Positions 26,150 to 39,036 of a stretch of 64,000 nucleotides of DNA are shown here, piece by piece. Under the pieces are notes generated by a model. It saw only the letters and a list, made by a program, of their open reading frames with translations. It was not told the DNA's origin and searched no databases. This DNA is from Planococcus citri (taxonomy: Eukaryota > Arthropoda > Insecta > Hemiptera > Pseudococcidae): positions 71,511,469-71,575,468 of the forward strand of contig NC_088677.1 of assembly GCF_950023065.1 (NCBI RefSeq), given 5' to 3'. Both the position numbers and the translations under genes were made by a program. The first letter of the stretch is position 1. Each line of letters starts with the position of its first letter.

Positions 26150-26224
26150 GCCAACAAATTTTCGTCATTAGTGTTATAGAATATTTATGTGTCCAGTGTC
26201 CACGTATGAAAAATAAGTACATGG
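26144..26224 (+). other. 81-nt candidate exon downstream of the ratchet site
   Basis: Bounded by the TTTCAG acceptor and a GTAAGT donor at 26225. The third frame is open throughout (E-C-Q-Q-I-F-V...M-K-N-K-Y-M); the other two are closed. It may be the recursive-splice exon that is normally skipped, or a true coding exon. Confidence 0.3.
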
Positions 26225-26360
26225 GTAAGTTATTTTATAATTTTGGAAAAATCTAAGTCAACAGATTTTAAGATGATACCCCCTTTTAGGGCGTGATTGA
26301 GGGAGTGAAGTGTCGTAATTAAAATTAAAATTTGGTCACTTTGAAATTTCCTTGTTCGAA

Positions 26361-26466
26361 ATTGCCATAGACATTGTCACCCCAACCCCATCCTATTCAA
26401 TGGCTCTCAGACTATTGCCATTGACATTGTCACCCCAATCCCCTCCTTTTCAGTGGCTCTCAGACT
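26361..26466. repeat. 53-bp tandem duplication
   Basis: 26361-26413 and 26414-26466 are near-identical (ATTGCCAT-GACATTGTCACC ... TGGCTCTCAGACT) with about five differences. The 53-base unit is not a multiple of three, so the overlapping frame is not a protein repeat. Confidence 0.8.
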
Positions 26467-28880
26467 TGAGAGTTGAAGTCGGAAATTTATTTTGGGAACT
26501 CTTGAAATTGAAGAATTATTGCATGAGAAGGGGCCCGGGGTTGGTTGGGATGAAAATTTCAAAGGTGGTTGTAAGTTTAGGACCTAAGTTACTCCTTCAA
26601 CTCTCCATTCTTGAGCAGACATAGATGTTGAAAAAGAAAACTAATCAATGGAAGTATGTAGCCTGGGATTAGTATGTACATTTTTTATTCATTTTATTTT
26701 TTGACATAGGTACATAATTTTCCCAGGTTAAAGCTATTATAAAATTTTGAGAACATTTTTTTTTTGGGGGGGGGGGAATTACTTTGATAGGAATTTTTTT
26801 TTAATCTCAAGTTTGAGTTTTTACTCGTACTTTATTAGAAAAGTGTGTATATCTCGTTTTCACTGAAAATAACAGTTCCAGATTTTCATAAATTTAAAAA
26901 TGATTTCTGGCCCTAAATTAGTGTCACTGGAGTTTTGGAGCATACTGTTCCCAAAAATGTAATTAGGTATCTTCAAATTGTGTAGCCGGACACTTGAATT
27001 GGTTCTCGATTATTAGTTGTATTTTTATTCTTCCTGCGCCGGTTCGCTTTTATTACAGCGGAGGGCTCTTCCTTTACCAATATATTAATATGTTCACGCG
27101 AGTAGTGTCTTTTCGGAGGTCATTCCGACGATTTAATTGGCAATGCTGCCGGTTGAGGACAATATTTCAGGATAATTTACAGCAGGAAACTACATAGTAC
27201 ATACCTATATCGAAAGGGTGCGCCCAGTCTGACAATGAATGTGCGAGCGTGTTCCAAGTAACTCGATGCTAATTAAGGGGATTTATGGTAATTCTAACGG
27301 ATACGGAGCTCGATATGTTACTCGTAGGTCAGTTCATTGTTACCTAATTGTAAATGTACCTACTCGAGTGTACGTACAGACTACAGTACACCCGAGTTAT
27401 TGCAATTTTGCTGGATTGCCTCGGTGTTTTAAATGCAAAAGTCTTTAACGATGACTTTGGGTGCCCATTTTCTTGGTACCTATTTTGTATACTTCTCTCA
27501 TATTTTCTGAAATCTCGATCAAGTACGAGTATATAGCAATACATGTTATGAAGATGGATTAGTAGGTACTCGAATAATGGAGTTCATTTTCTATCCCTCC
27601 AATTTCCTTGGATAGAGGTAGTCATTTCATCTATCTCTTTTTCTTACGAGTATATTTTCCTATCTATTTTTCTACGTTTTGTTCGGTCGTCGATAGTTTG
27701 TAAATTTTCCATAAAACTCGAAAGAAGAAGAACTTTCGTAATGTGCTTTTTCCTCGACGCGACGATGCGCACGTCGTCTTCATATGGAGGATTTTCTTTT
27801 TCTTTTTATTCGTCATCGATGTGGAAATCATTGTTATTGTTTGCATTATCGTCGTCGTCGTCGTCGTCATCATCATCATCATCTTCTTCATCTTATCCGA
27901 CCATTGATTACAAGCATTAGTGTTGCGTTGGCGGATAAATGCGTTGAAAAAAAAAGGTTATTTTTCTGCTCTTTTCACGATTCGCGCGTTGGTTGTTGGT
28001 TCAAAATAGAGAATATTTTTCACCGCAGCTGGATTTGTGTGCTGGCAATCGTGAACATTCATGGTGTTCGAGTATATGTTTTCTACTCAGCTTATTCGTA
28101 TCGTATTTATAGACTGAGAAACGTCGATTGTTTCCTTTATGGTAGAAGCCATTGACGTAATGGCTGCGGTGCTGAGTGTTTCGTGGAAATGCCAACTTTG
28201 CCCCAAGTACTGCTCAGCTGTATGGGTGTTTGCAGATGAAGACGCGCGCGCTATGATGGTAATTGCGATTCTTTTTTTGTAGAATATGTGCATTTTACCA
28301 TTTAGAGTGTCATTTGAATGACGTTTCTGTCTTGGTTCAGAACGGGGAGAGGGTAGGGAGTTGGGGTTTGAGGTTTTGGTGTCTTTTTATTCGTCTTTGA
28401 TGAGATCTGCAAAAAACACCCTTATATAAGATATGTGTGTGAAAATAACTATATTCTGAGAGTCATGAAAAATCTATTGACAGCTTGAAATGCCAGAAAA
28501 GGGTTTCTTTAAAAGCGATGGGAAACACAAACAGTTCCATTTATTCATTTTTTCAAACCGACCCCCCCCCCCCCTCCATACTTCCAGCAACCCCTCATCT
28601 GGAGTCAAAAACTAAAAATATTGACGAATTTGTGCGATGCATGAAGGTGCTGATCAGGTTTGAGGACAATTAAAATTTGAACAATGAGTCGATTCGAATC
28701 ACAAATGGCAAGATTTGATTCTTGATTCAAATCTTTTTTTTTTTTATTTTTTTTTATTTTTAACGTGATGCTTAACAAATTGTAAACTTTATGAAGTTTA
28801 CGAATCACTTTTTTGTCCCTCGTTCTTGTCGCCACGTTTACCTTACTTTTACTATTTCATCAATTTTTGGTATTTTTCAC
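26467..28880. other. Intron-like DNA with a unique island at 27.0-28.3 kb
   Basis: Poly-G near 26766 and a 13-base poly-C at 28562. The island carries the GTC/ATC microsatellite and CpG words. No gene is supported. Confidence 0.35.
27848..27892. repeat. GTC/ATC trinucleotide microsatellite
   Basis: Six GTC units, five ATC units and mixed TTC/ATC units follow one another. The poly-Arg/poly-His reading of the overlapping frame is a product of the repeat. Confidence 0.85.
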
Positions 28881-30983
28881 TGATTTAAAATTTTTTAATG
28901 TAAGTAAAATAAAAAATTCAAAATAACACATTCATTTTGAATTTTTTATTTTACCTACATTGAACATTGAAACTTGATTGTTTTCAAATGATTTTTTTCA
29001 AAATTTTTGTGATATAAAATTTTTTATGCCCTTACAATTTTTATTATGCAATTTTTGCCAAATTTTTCTCAAATCCTGAGATGTTTTGGCTATTTCTAGT
29101 TATTTTCAATAATTGTGTTTTTGTCATTAACAAGTTTCGGATTTGTTTTTGCGATTTGTTCTAAATTTCGTTCAATTTGATTGAAATTTTTTCACTTTTT
29201 AATACTTTACAAAAATCTGAGTATTCAAGAAATTTTTATGCAAATTTTGCTAAATTTGGACTAATTCAAATTCATTTTTGTTGAAGTATTTTTACATTAT
29301 TGATTTTAACGATTTTTTTTCAGTATGTTTATATCATTTTCAACATTTTTTTTGACGATGTTTCGCACAAATCTTGCTCACTTTTGATAATTAATTTGTA
29401 GATATTAAAATTTTTTCATCGTTGGTCATTTTGGATAATTTCAAAGTTTTTTCAGTCTTTCTCATCATGTTTTGATCAATTTTCAACTAAGTATGTTCTA
29501 TACAGTTTCATGTTAAATTTTGACCAATTTTGCTTGTATCTCATTAATTTATTGGCAATTTTCTATGATTTTGGTGTTTTTTAAGTAGGTACGCGTTTTT
29601 GTCATTTTGAACACATTTCAACAATATTTCATGCAATTTTTGTTGAATTTAGTCAAATTCATCACTTTTAATTTTAAACATTTTTTTCGCTGTGTTTTAT
29701 GCAAATTTTGCTCAACTTTGGCTATTTTTATTTTTATTGGAAATTTGACAGTTTTTGAAAAGCTTGGAACAGTCAGATATCATTTTTAATAATAGGTACC
29801 TTTCAATAATGTTTCGTGTAATTTTGATTATATTTCACCAATTTTTTTGCTTAAATTTTATTAGTTTTTTGTAATTTGTCATGAATTTTACTGATTTTTA
29901 TATTGTATATTTTTGTGTTTTTCAAGCAGGTTTTAATGAGGTTTTATGCTGTTTTCTCAGCACTTTTTCAAATTGTTTTGAAATTTTGAAATTTTGACTT
30001 TCCTGTTAATGAAAAACGAGTAAAACAGAAATTTGAATAAGAAATTACTCAAAAATTGGGTGATTCTAATCACTTTTCAGAATTGATGATTCGCGGTCTA
30101 ATCAGTCTTTTTGAGCAGTGATTCGTGGTCCGTAATTCGGGTCGTGATTTTATTCAAAAGCCATAGTAAGAAAATTGTTTTCATTGGCCTTCTTGAGCAC
30201 AAAATTTCAGAGTCCCAAAGTCTCGTAATGGTCTTGTAGTACCTACTTGAAAACTACGAAAATGGTCAATTATCTACAAAATATTTTAGTTCTGATCTAC
30301 TTTGACTTCGTGTCCATGGCCGTAAAGAGCCAGCGAGGGCCTGAGGCAAAAATTGAAGGCCCTATAAAAATTGTCCACCCCCCCCCCCCCAGCACCACAA
30401 ATCAATAGGTTTTAAAAAATTTATTTATATTATGTATTTGTATAAAATAATGAAGAGGAATGTGATTTTGATTCTGAATATTTTTTCAACATTTAAAAAT
30501 ATGAAGAGAAGTTGAAAATATTGCTCGAATTTTTTAGGGAATTATGTTTGAAAAATAGTGGTTTTTAACAATTTTAGACACAATTTACAAATTTTAGAGT
30601 TGTCAGTTCATCACTGAACATTTGAAATTGCCAATTGCCAGCTTTTTAAACTTTCTCAAAGGGCCCATTGGAAAATGAGGACCCGGGACAAATTGCCTCA
30701 TTTACCCCCTTCCCCTCTCTCAGCCCTGAAATCTTACCACATATCATTTGCCCGTCTAGTAAACATACTCGTATGCTGTTGGTCCTGTGGCTTTGAATGC
30801 CCAAGTCAGATCTGTTATATGTACATAACAAAAAAAATGATCCCGTAAAATTCTGTTTTGATTTGAGCTCGTTAACCTTTCCATTTATAAGCGTATTGTA
30901 CTTTGAAGATTTTGCAATGAACTGAATTTTGCTTTCGGTTTCTCAAGGGAAAATGATTTGAGCTAATGAAGTCTGCTCAAATT
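28881..30983. other. T-rich degenerate repeat DNA
   Basis: From 28.9 to 30.0 kb, units such as TTTTGCTCAACTTTGGCTAT and CAATATTTCATGCAATTTTT recur; they look like a reverse-orientation relative of the 53.5 kb array. Poly-C of 13 lies at 30378. Confidence 0.4.
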
Positions 30984-31195
30984 TGATCCGATCAGATCAG
31001 ATCTAGTTGGATTTTGAGAGTATCCGGTTCTGATCAGATATGATTGGGGTTGATCAAGATCAATCTAATTCAATTCAATTCGTGCCTAGTTGAATGTATT
31101 CAGATCTGAACCTATCCAAATCCGATCAAAACTTTGATCTGACCGGATCGATCAGGTCAAATTAGATCTATGGAATGTTCGGATCTGATCAGATT
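30984..31195. repeat. GATC-dense block built on GATCAGATC words
   Basis: I count about 15 GATC tetramers in roughly 210 bases, many as GATCAGATC, AGATCT or TGATCA palindromes, with diverged spacers. About one would be expected by chance. It has no coding frame. Confidence 0.7.
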
Positions 31196-34100
31196 TAATC
31201 ATTTTCCGCTGGGATACGTCTTTCACAATGCATAAGACTTTAAATTTTCATGTTTTTCTCCAGCAGCCTCCGAATTCATTACGAAAATCGTCAATGTACT
31301 CGTAGTGTGTTTTGTTTTATTTCGGTACTTGCTGCGATCTCTTTGCTCTGTACCCCGAACAAATTCTCAGACAGACCATCCTCGACAAAATACACCATTT
31401 ATGTGCTATTTGTACGTTGCACGGTATCCGATCTTTATCCCTTTCGAGTTCATGCAGCTTCTTCCTCTTCGAGTATCATTCTTGTTCGCTTTCGTTATAA
31501 ACATTTTTAAAATGCGGGATCGACGTGCGTGTTACGTACGTATATTATTCTGGCGTTTTTACAGACTCTGTCCATAAAAAGGAAACGAAATAGGCGATAT
31601 GGGTTGATGAGAAAGAACTTGGGGAACTGTCCTGGCACGGAGCACATACGCATTAGGTTTCTTTCTTATTTGAAGAGGACTGTACTGTAAGATATCGCGA
31701 GACCAGCACAAAGTATTAGAGAAGAAGAGAGGAAGACGACAGTACGAGCAGATATATCGAGATGAGAGAAGAAAAAAAATAGGACGCCGGAGGTACCACG
31801 ACGGACGCGTTGGATCGGGTGGAAAAACTCAGCTCCGTATGGAGGTTATTTGCGGCGATGGCGGGTATGAGGGTGGAGGGCGGAGACGTCGACCAAGGCA
31901 AAAGAGAATGAAGAATCATCAACTGCTGGCTGTTTGCCCGCCTGAGAGAGCGTGGACGCGGTATAAAAAGGGTATATGTGGTACATTTACTACTGCGGCG
32001 GATACGGCCGGCGACGAGTACTTATGCCAGCAATGGTGTGTGGTGTGCTAGTGCTATGCCATAGCCATGATGATGGGCTTCTGTTTGCCTCTGCTCTGCG
32101 CTGCTGCATCGCTCTCGTTCATTCTATATCTCGCTGTATCTCTGCTGTGTACAATGAGCAGCAGTGGTCGGGTTACTCACGCACACCGCACACTCCAGCA
32201 CATCTATAGCTATAGAGGACAGAAACACAGAAAGACAAACGCAAACGGTATCTACCGAAAAAGGTTACTATGGTAACGTACATCTGGATGAAATTGCCGC
32301 AGTAACAGGCCGCGCGGCTGCGGCCCCGATCTCTTCGTCTTTTTTTTCTCTTGCCACAGCATTACTAGGTGTAGGTACCTACCACTGCCGCCGTCACTGC
32401 CGCATATATAGGCTTCGACAAGAGAACATAGGATGCCCTAACTGATGCGATAATATCAAAAGAAGAGAAAATACCATTAGAGTATACGTATTTCTTTAAC
32501 GGGGCGCGATTTTTCTTCCTTTTTATAGCAAATCGCCTGCTACGTCGTCTTACTCAGCACAAACAACGGCAATACAGCAATTTCGTAGCGTGGTGGGTTT
32601 TCCCCTGCTTCTGCTTCCGCCGTTGGTGGTGAAGTTTTCAGTGGTTGCTAAAAATCTGCTTTCGTATGTGAATGTGAACGAAACTCACGAGGATCTTCAT
32701 TATGTAGGTAGGTACTTGGGGTATTAGGAATATAGGTAGGTTAGGGTGTACATGATTGTTCCTTCGTAAGCATCGGCGAAAATTCGTACGACGTTCGTAG
32801 GTATTGGCGCGCTCAAAATTGTAATTTCACAAACATGCATCAGTATTTCAAGGTTTCAACGCGCTGGTTTATTTTTATTTGCATACTTCGACGGCTTGGT
32901 AGTTTGTTGGTTTGGTACAAAGTACATTATATGTACGTACGTACATACATATATGCGTGTGTATTGTCGAAACGACAAGTAACGTTGGTTTCTTCTTCTA
33001 AGTTCAAATCAAATCGTACATACTCGTACGCGTACCTACTTGTAGTACTATTCTTATAATACGATTCTCGCTCGTTCTTCTTGTGCAATTTCGACAACGA
33101 TAACGACGCGACGCGCCGCACCATCGCCTCTATCCACCGCCGAGCTGTGTCGCGAGTCTTGACTTATCGTTCCTCTCTTCATCTCTTGTACTGTTCTTCT
33201 CATCGTCGTACTCGTAATCATCGTTTATGTATCGAATACGAATAACAAAACATTGCAACTGGCAGCTTTTGCGAATCAACAACAATTGGTGTATTGGCTA
33301 ACGTCCGCTGAAATCTATTAATGTGCTCGAGATGCTCGTACTGCGTAAGTTTGTTTTGTTTTTTGCAACGTTTTGTCTTATGATTTTTGGAGGCCTGATG
33401 AAAGGTTGTGAATGGGATTTGTATCGATTGGTGTTTGATGATTTTTGTATCGACTCTCCAAACTCCAATCGGTCGAAATGATTGTGAACCCCATTTGTGG
33501 ATTTTGGATTTCGACTTTGAATTATTCATGTTGTAGTACGAGTGCCTATGTAATGGATTAGTTTGAGATGAATTTTTTTCGTAGTTTGAGCCCTCGATGG
33601 ACTTGACATTTTCTTGTCTATTGTCGAATGTCTTCTTCTTTAGTAGGTACTACTACTACCTGTACCTACCATTTATAATAATTGGGTCAATTGAATTGGT
33701 AAAGGTAGGTATAGAAAGGTATTCAGGATTTTGGATGGCCTAGAGATCTCATCGTCAGTGTGTTACAGGGCTGTAGAAGTGTAGAGAATCACAAATTATA
33801 GTGCCTACTTTCACCGTCAGAGTGTCGCAGCCTTGCCAATTCTCCTGCTAGTCCTGTTTTTTTTTCCTTTTTTACCAATCAATCGTTGAATTTTAAAATT
33901 CATATTCTTCATCCCTCCTTTATGAGACTTTGAAAAAATTTCATTGCAAAATTCTCTGAAATTGAAAATTCGCCATCATTTTCAGAATTTCCCTTTTAGC
34001 AAAATGAAAAACATTCAAAAAATTCGTCTTAGCGAAAGAATTTCGAAAAAAATGTCTTTGCTAAATACTTATTCTCTGTTGCGAACTCGCAACTTCAAAT

Positions 34101-34500
34101 TTAAAATTTTCCTCAAAGAAGTTTTTTTTTGTTTTTTGAAAAAACTACCACTTTTCAGCATAAGGGCTGAAGACTTTTCAATTTTTTAAAAAAATTATTC
34201 AAAATCCTCGCTTTTTTGCCAATAATTCTCAAAAATATTGGCTCTTTTTGCAAAAAATTCCAAAAAATTTCACTTCTTTTGAGAAATTGAAATTTGAAAA
34301 ATTAAAAATGAAAAATCTCCTCTCCACTTTTGAAAAGTTTAGTTAAGAATATCCAAAAATGTCGGAAGAGCGAAAAATAGCGATGTAAAATTGTTACCCC
34401 TTTCCTCTTCCCCCATAAAAAATCTTAAAGTATTTGTAAAATGTCGTCCCAATAAAATATTAAAATCGTAAAGGTATTTTCGACCTCCTCCCCCCCCCCA
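31196..34500. other. Unique, CpG-containing island then AT-rich DNA
   Basis: 31.2-33.3 kb is among the least repetitive parts of the intron, with GAC/CGA words, a TATA-like element and GTACGTAC palindromes near 32930. Frames here have no domains. From 33.6 kb the DNA becomes AT-rich. Confidence 0.35.
31962..31970 (+). promoter_or_regulatory. TATA-box-like element in a CpG-rich island
   Basis: TATAAAAAG follows GACGCGG within the GC-richer 31.6-32.5 kb segment. No strong donor follows within 800 bases, so no transcript is proposed. Confidence 0.2.
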
Positions 34501-34608
34501 AAAAAAATAACAACCGTAATAAGTGGTGAAATGTTTGAAAAATCCCCTGCCAAAAGTCCTGTCAAAGTCCTGCTTTTTCAATTTGAAATTTTTTTTGAAC
34601 ACCCTGTC
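34501..34608. mobile_element. Fragment of the ACAGGGTGTC-ended family
   Basis: It ends in GAACACCCTGT at 34598-34608, preceded by AAAGTCCTG repeats that resemble the body of the copy at 38017. Only one terminus is recognisable. Confidence 0.3.
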
Positions 34609-34632
34609 CATACCTACTGATTGATTATTAGG

Positions 34633-35658
34633 GTGAATTTCCCAAAAAACAGTTCGCGAATTTTGACCAAATTCAACAGAGACAGATTTTGAAGGTGTAC
34701 CTGAAGGGAAGATATGAGGGTCTCAAACAAGTGGAATTTTCGCAAAAAATGTGTTTTTTCGCTGCTGTCGCTACCCAACCTGTTTTGGGAACAGGAACAA
34801 TGGCACAGTCCCAAATGAAAAAGAGATTAGAGATTCTGCGTCGATCTATGCTGTTGCCGTCGAAATCCAAGACCATATTTTAGAGTTCTACTGAGCGGTT
34901 GAAAATTTACAAAATCATGTATTTACATAATTTTGAATAAGTTTGTGTTTTAAACATTTTTTCTTCGCGAATATTTTGCATTGCTTACTTATGCCAAAAT
35001 ATTGAAAAATGTTATTCCTGAAACTGAGGAAATATTTCGGAACGCAGTCGTGTCAATTTTTGATCATTATTGCTAATTTCAAAAAAAAAAAACGAAAAAT
35101 AGCCAAAAACTTATGACATTTTTTTGATTTTATGAAATTATAATTTGAATGTGTTACTTACCTATTTATTCAGTCAACAACATTTTTTTTGAAGTTCGCC
35201 ATAATGAGCGAAAATTGGCATCACTGCGTTCCAAAATATTTCCCCAGTTTTAGGAATGTCATTTTTCAATATTCTGGCTCAGTTGATACGAAATATTCGC
35301 GAGAAAAAAAATTCAAAACACGAAAGGTAGGAACTAAAAATGAGCGATTAGCAAATTTTCAACCGCTCAGTAGAACCCTGAAAGTTGTCTTAGATTTTGA
35401 CTGCAACAGCATTTTATAGATCTACGCAGAATCTCAAATACTTTCATTTGGAACTAGACTGGGCCAGTTTTCCCTTCCCAAAACAAGTTGGGTAATGCCA
35501 GTTGCAAAAAAACCTCAATTTTTTCGAAAATGTACCTTTTTTGAGGCCACACATCTCCCTTCCTGGGGCACCTCCAGAGCTGAAAATTTTCTCAAAATTA
35601 AGGTCACTGCTGAATTTGGTCAGAATCCATCGGACTTTTTTTTTCGAGAGATTCATTC
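34633..35658. mobile_element. Long foldback element, arms about 460-480 bp
   Basis: The left arm (34633-35092) is matched in inverted orientation by 35180-35658 around a short centre near 35136. Paired landmarks: CTACTGAGCGGTTGAAAATTT at 34889 with its complement at 35360, GGAACGCAGT at 35038 with the complement near 35225, and TTTTGACCAAATTCA at 34660 with the complement near 35618. The arms are clearly diverged with small indels, so the element is old. Outer ends are approximate. Confidence 0.65.
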
Positions 35659-38600
35659 CAATTCAATTTTTTTTCAATCTTGTGCAAAATTACCTAAGCT
35701 TTTTGATGTTTGAAAAGTAGATCCCTTTCCCCTAATCAGCCAAATAAAATTTGATATCAACCATGGGTTTCTGTCATTTATTTGTGGGAGAAATAAGACG
35801 AAACTTGTGAGTGAAATTCATGGTCTTGGCTTGACTGACAGATGAAAAAAAATCGCTGAATCCGCGAGTCACTTTCATGAAACGTATTGAGTTAACGATT
35901 CTGTTATAAGTAACTGAAATTCCAAATTAATATCTACAGAAGGTGATTGGGCTGAAACCATGATTTAATCAGGAATGGTCTAAACAATTCGCACAGTGAA
36001 TTAAAGTTTTGATTTTTCTAAAAATTGAGCGGTTTTCTTTTCTTTTTTTTTTTTAACTAGCATTTTCGAGAGTAAAAATTGAAATAGGTAGGTATTTTTT
36101 AATAGGTACTCGTAAATTTAGCCCTTACGAATGATTTTCAAATTGATAAGATTTAATGTTGATTTTTCACAGCGTTCGAGTTTTTCTTACTGTTTGAAAG
36201 ATCAGTGTACCTGTTTTCATAATATTCGCAAAAATTGTTGTGTACATTGTACGTACGTATTCCATTCTTAACAGGTGCAATGAAAAATTCATCATGATCG
36301 GTATATTCAGCCGAATATTTTTCTCGTGTTCTCGTTTCACATAAATTACGATTTCTTTGACTTCATAATTCTCAAGATATTTATTTAAAACCTTGATTTT
36401 AATCATTCGTTTGATAGTGAGACAATTGTAGTAAACGAGAATTAGTCGAATTCTATCACGAAATTTTGTTGATCGGAGATTCTCGATTGGTAGGTACCTA
36501 TGATGTTTCTAAAATCTTGTATTATTGGAGAATAAATTAATTTCATTTACCTAAATGAAAAAATTATAGTTTTTAAATTGAGTGTTGAAAAAGTTTCACA
36601 CGTTTCATATTATGAATCGCCTCGACTGATTTTATGTTTTGATCAATAGTTTATAGACGATTTTTGGCCACAAAATTGGGAAAAAATAGAAAAAAAAACA
36701 AAACATTTTTCATGAACAGTTTTTCAGATTTTTAAAAATTTTAGAAAATAATCTAAAGTATCGAATATTTTGTACTTTTTACAATGTAGGTGCCTTAGAT
36801 TACATTTTCTGATGTACCTATAGCTACCTACCTATCTAAACCTCGTAGGAGTTCGGGACCCGCGAAAAAAATTTCAAATAAATACCTATGTCTCTACGAA
36901 GTAAATTTTTTGCCATTCAACCGCAATAAATTGACGCCTGTTGTGCGTGATCGTGATTCATCGGCAAATACATGATAGGTTAGGTATATTTTTCCTTCGA
37001 TGAGAACCTGGCATGGGGCTATGTATTCAGTCGCTAGAGCTTAAACTTTCAATATTCGTCGCGTGCCGATGAGGTATGAAGTTCATCTGCTGCATGTTTA
37101 TAAATTTATGTATCTTTTTCCCCATTTTTTTCGATTTTGTAAGTAACAAATACCTACGCAGACTGCAATGTAAAGCTATAGGCATCTGTATTCTGTAGAT
37201 ACTTGGAGATATTGTAATATACTTATACAGCATAGACACCTCGTACCTTCGTTTGTCTTCAGTTTTCATTTTGCTTTTTTACATCGCTGGTGAATAGATT
37301 TTATTTTTGATTGCCACTCGATTGCGAGGAAATGCGTAAACGTCCGCTATAGAGTATTGGATTGGGAAGAAATACGTACAGGGTGGTTTCACTTCAGAAT
37401 CTCGCACTGACCGAACGACCGAAATAAATATCCGGCGCTCAGGTGGAAACCATATTGCGGTTGAAATAACGCTTACGCGTGGTCTCGTGCGGGCTGGAAA
37501 TGTGTTTCGACGTTTTATCGGCCGCTGGACCATTAATTTCCAATACGAACGGGTTATTTTTTCGCCCATATTCGACGTAATTTTCGATATAAAATGATTT
37601 TTTCCATCGTATAATGGGAAGTGTTTTCACGTGGAAATGATCGTTTGCTGGTCGGACTAGGAATGGTTTTGGGAGGATTCAGGGAAAGGAAAATTGCTCG
37701 ATGTCTTATTAAAATTTTCTGCAAATTTTTTGAAAACTTAAAAAAAATTTAAGGCATGAAAATTAAAAAAAATATTTATATATTTCACGAATGAGTTGAA
37801 AGGGAATTGAATAGCATCAGTTTCGTGCACTATAGTAGGTTAAATGTGCGCTCGGTCAAGGGGACGGGGAGTGAGACCACCTGAACTACTTGAAAATATT
37901 TTTTTTTTCAAATGCTCATAGTAATGAAGTAATGATATTCCGAAATTCCCCGCACGAAAAAATACAATTCCCCAAAATAAATAGTGAGAGAGTACAACCG
38001 AATTTGTGTATATTTCACAGGGTGTCCAACAGTTCTTCCTATCCAGAAAGTCAGGAAAAGTTGTCTTTTTGCCTATATGAATCCTTCTTTTCAAAAAAGT
38101 CAGGAAAAAGTCATTCTTTTTGTCCGAAGGTCCTTCTTTTTACCGAATTTTCAAATAAGTTTTTCTTTCAATCAAAATTAAGCGAAAAATGAAAACTCAA
38201 TTTTTCAGAATTTTTCATTTTTTAAATGTCAAAACAATTATCTAATGTAATAGCAAAAAAGTATAAATTTTGTTAATGAAAACCAATTGATTATCTCCAT
38301 TGTTTGATGTATTTTCTTGATTATTTTTTTTGTTTATTTTAAAAAAATCATAAATTTTTGAAACTTTTTTTTGGCAATTTTGTGAAGATTAATGGGGGGG
38401 GGGGGGCGAGGATCAGTACATTATCAATTTTGAAAATATTCTTCTAAAAGGTCCATCCAATGACATCATTATAAATTTATAAAGATGACTCGACTGATTG
38501 AAAAAAGGAATTCCCATGCATTAAAAAAAAACATGTTTAGGTGACTTACATTTTTTTCTTAAAGCTTGCCCATCGTAATAGTGTCACTCTTCCCTACTCT

Positions 38601-39032
38601 GAGAATGTGAATTGGTTTTATTTTGGGTTGCATTTTTTCACCAAATCTATAGGTACAATAAGTATAGCTAAAACCAAGAAATGTGAAATTATTTTCTTAG
38701 AAAAATGTCACTTTTCATGAATCGATTGTCATTTCAAAACAACGAAGTTCCCATTGACCTGCGAGTGTCTGCATAATTTCAATTTTTGCCCAGGGCTACA
38801 CTTGGAACCACTGAGTGAAAATAAATTCCCCAGAAAAATTTCTTTTTTTCTCAACTAATTTTAATTTAAATTTTTTTTCTAGAAACAGGCGCCCTTTCTC
38901 GCAAACTGTACGCATTTGCCCAAATTTTTCTTCAAATTATACAAAAGTTCAACTTTTGCCCAGGTCAACTCATAAAACAAGAACGTGAAATTATTTTACT
39001 TAATTCCTGGGAAATTTTTAATTTTTTGTGAA
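35659..39032. other. Intron-like DNA between the two foldbacks
   Basis: Mostly AT-rich, with a less repetitive patch at 36.8-37.7 kb, a CAGGGTGTC-family fragment at 38017 and a 13-base poly-G at 38394. Confidence 0.35.
38017..38160. mobile_element. Fragment of the ACAGGGTGTC-ended family
   Basis: It begins ACAGGGTGTCCAAC at 38017. The body carries two copies of AAAGTCAGGAAAAGT (about 38047 and 38097) and CCTTCTTTT repeats. The right terminus is not recognisable. Confidence 0.3.
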
Positions 39033-39036
39033 TTAA

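Noticed and set aside
27784..28155. Frame with poly-Arg/poly-His
   Set aside because: Translation of the GTC/ATC microsatellite.
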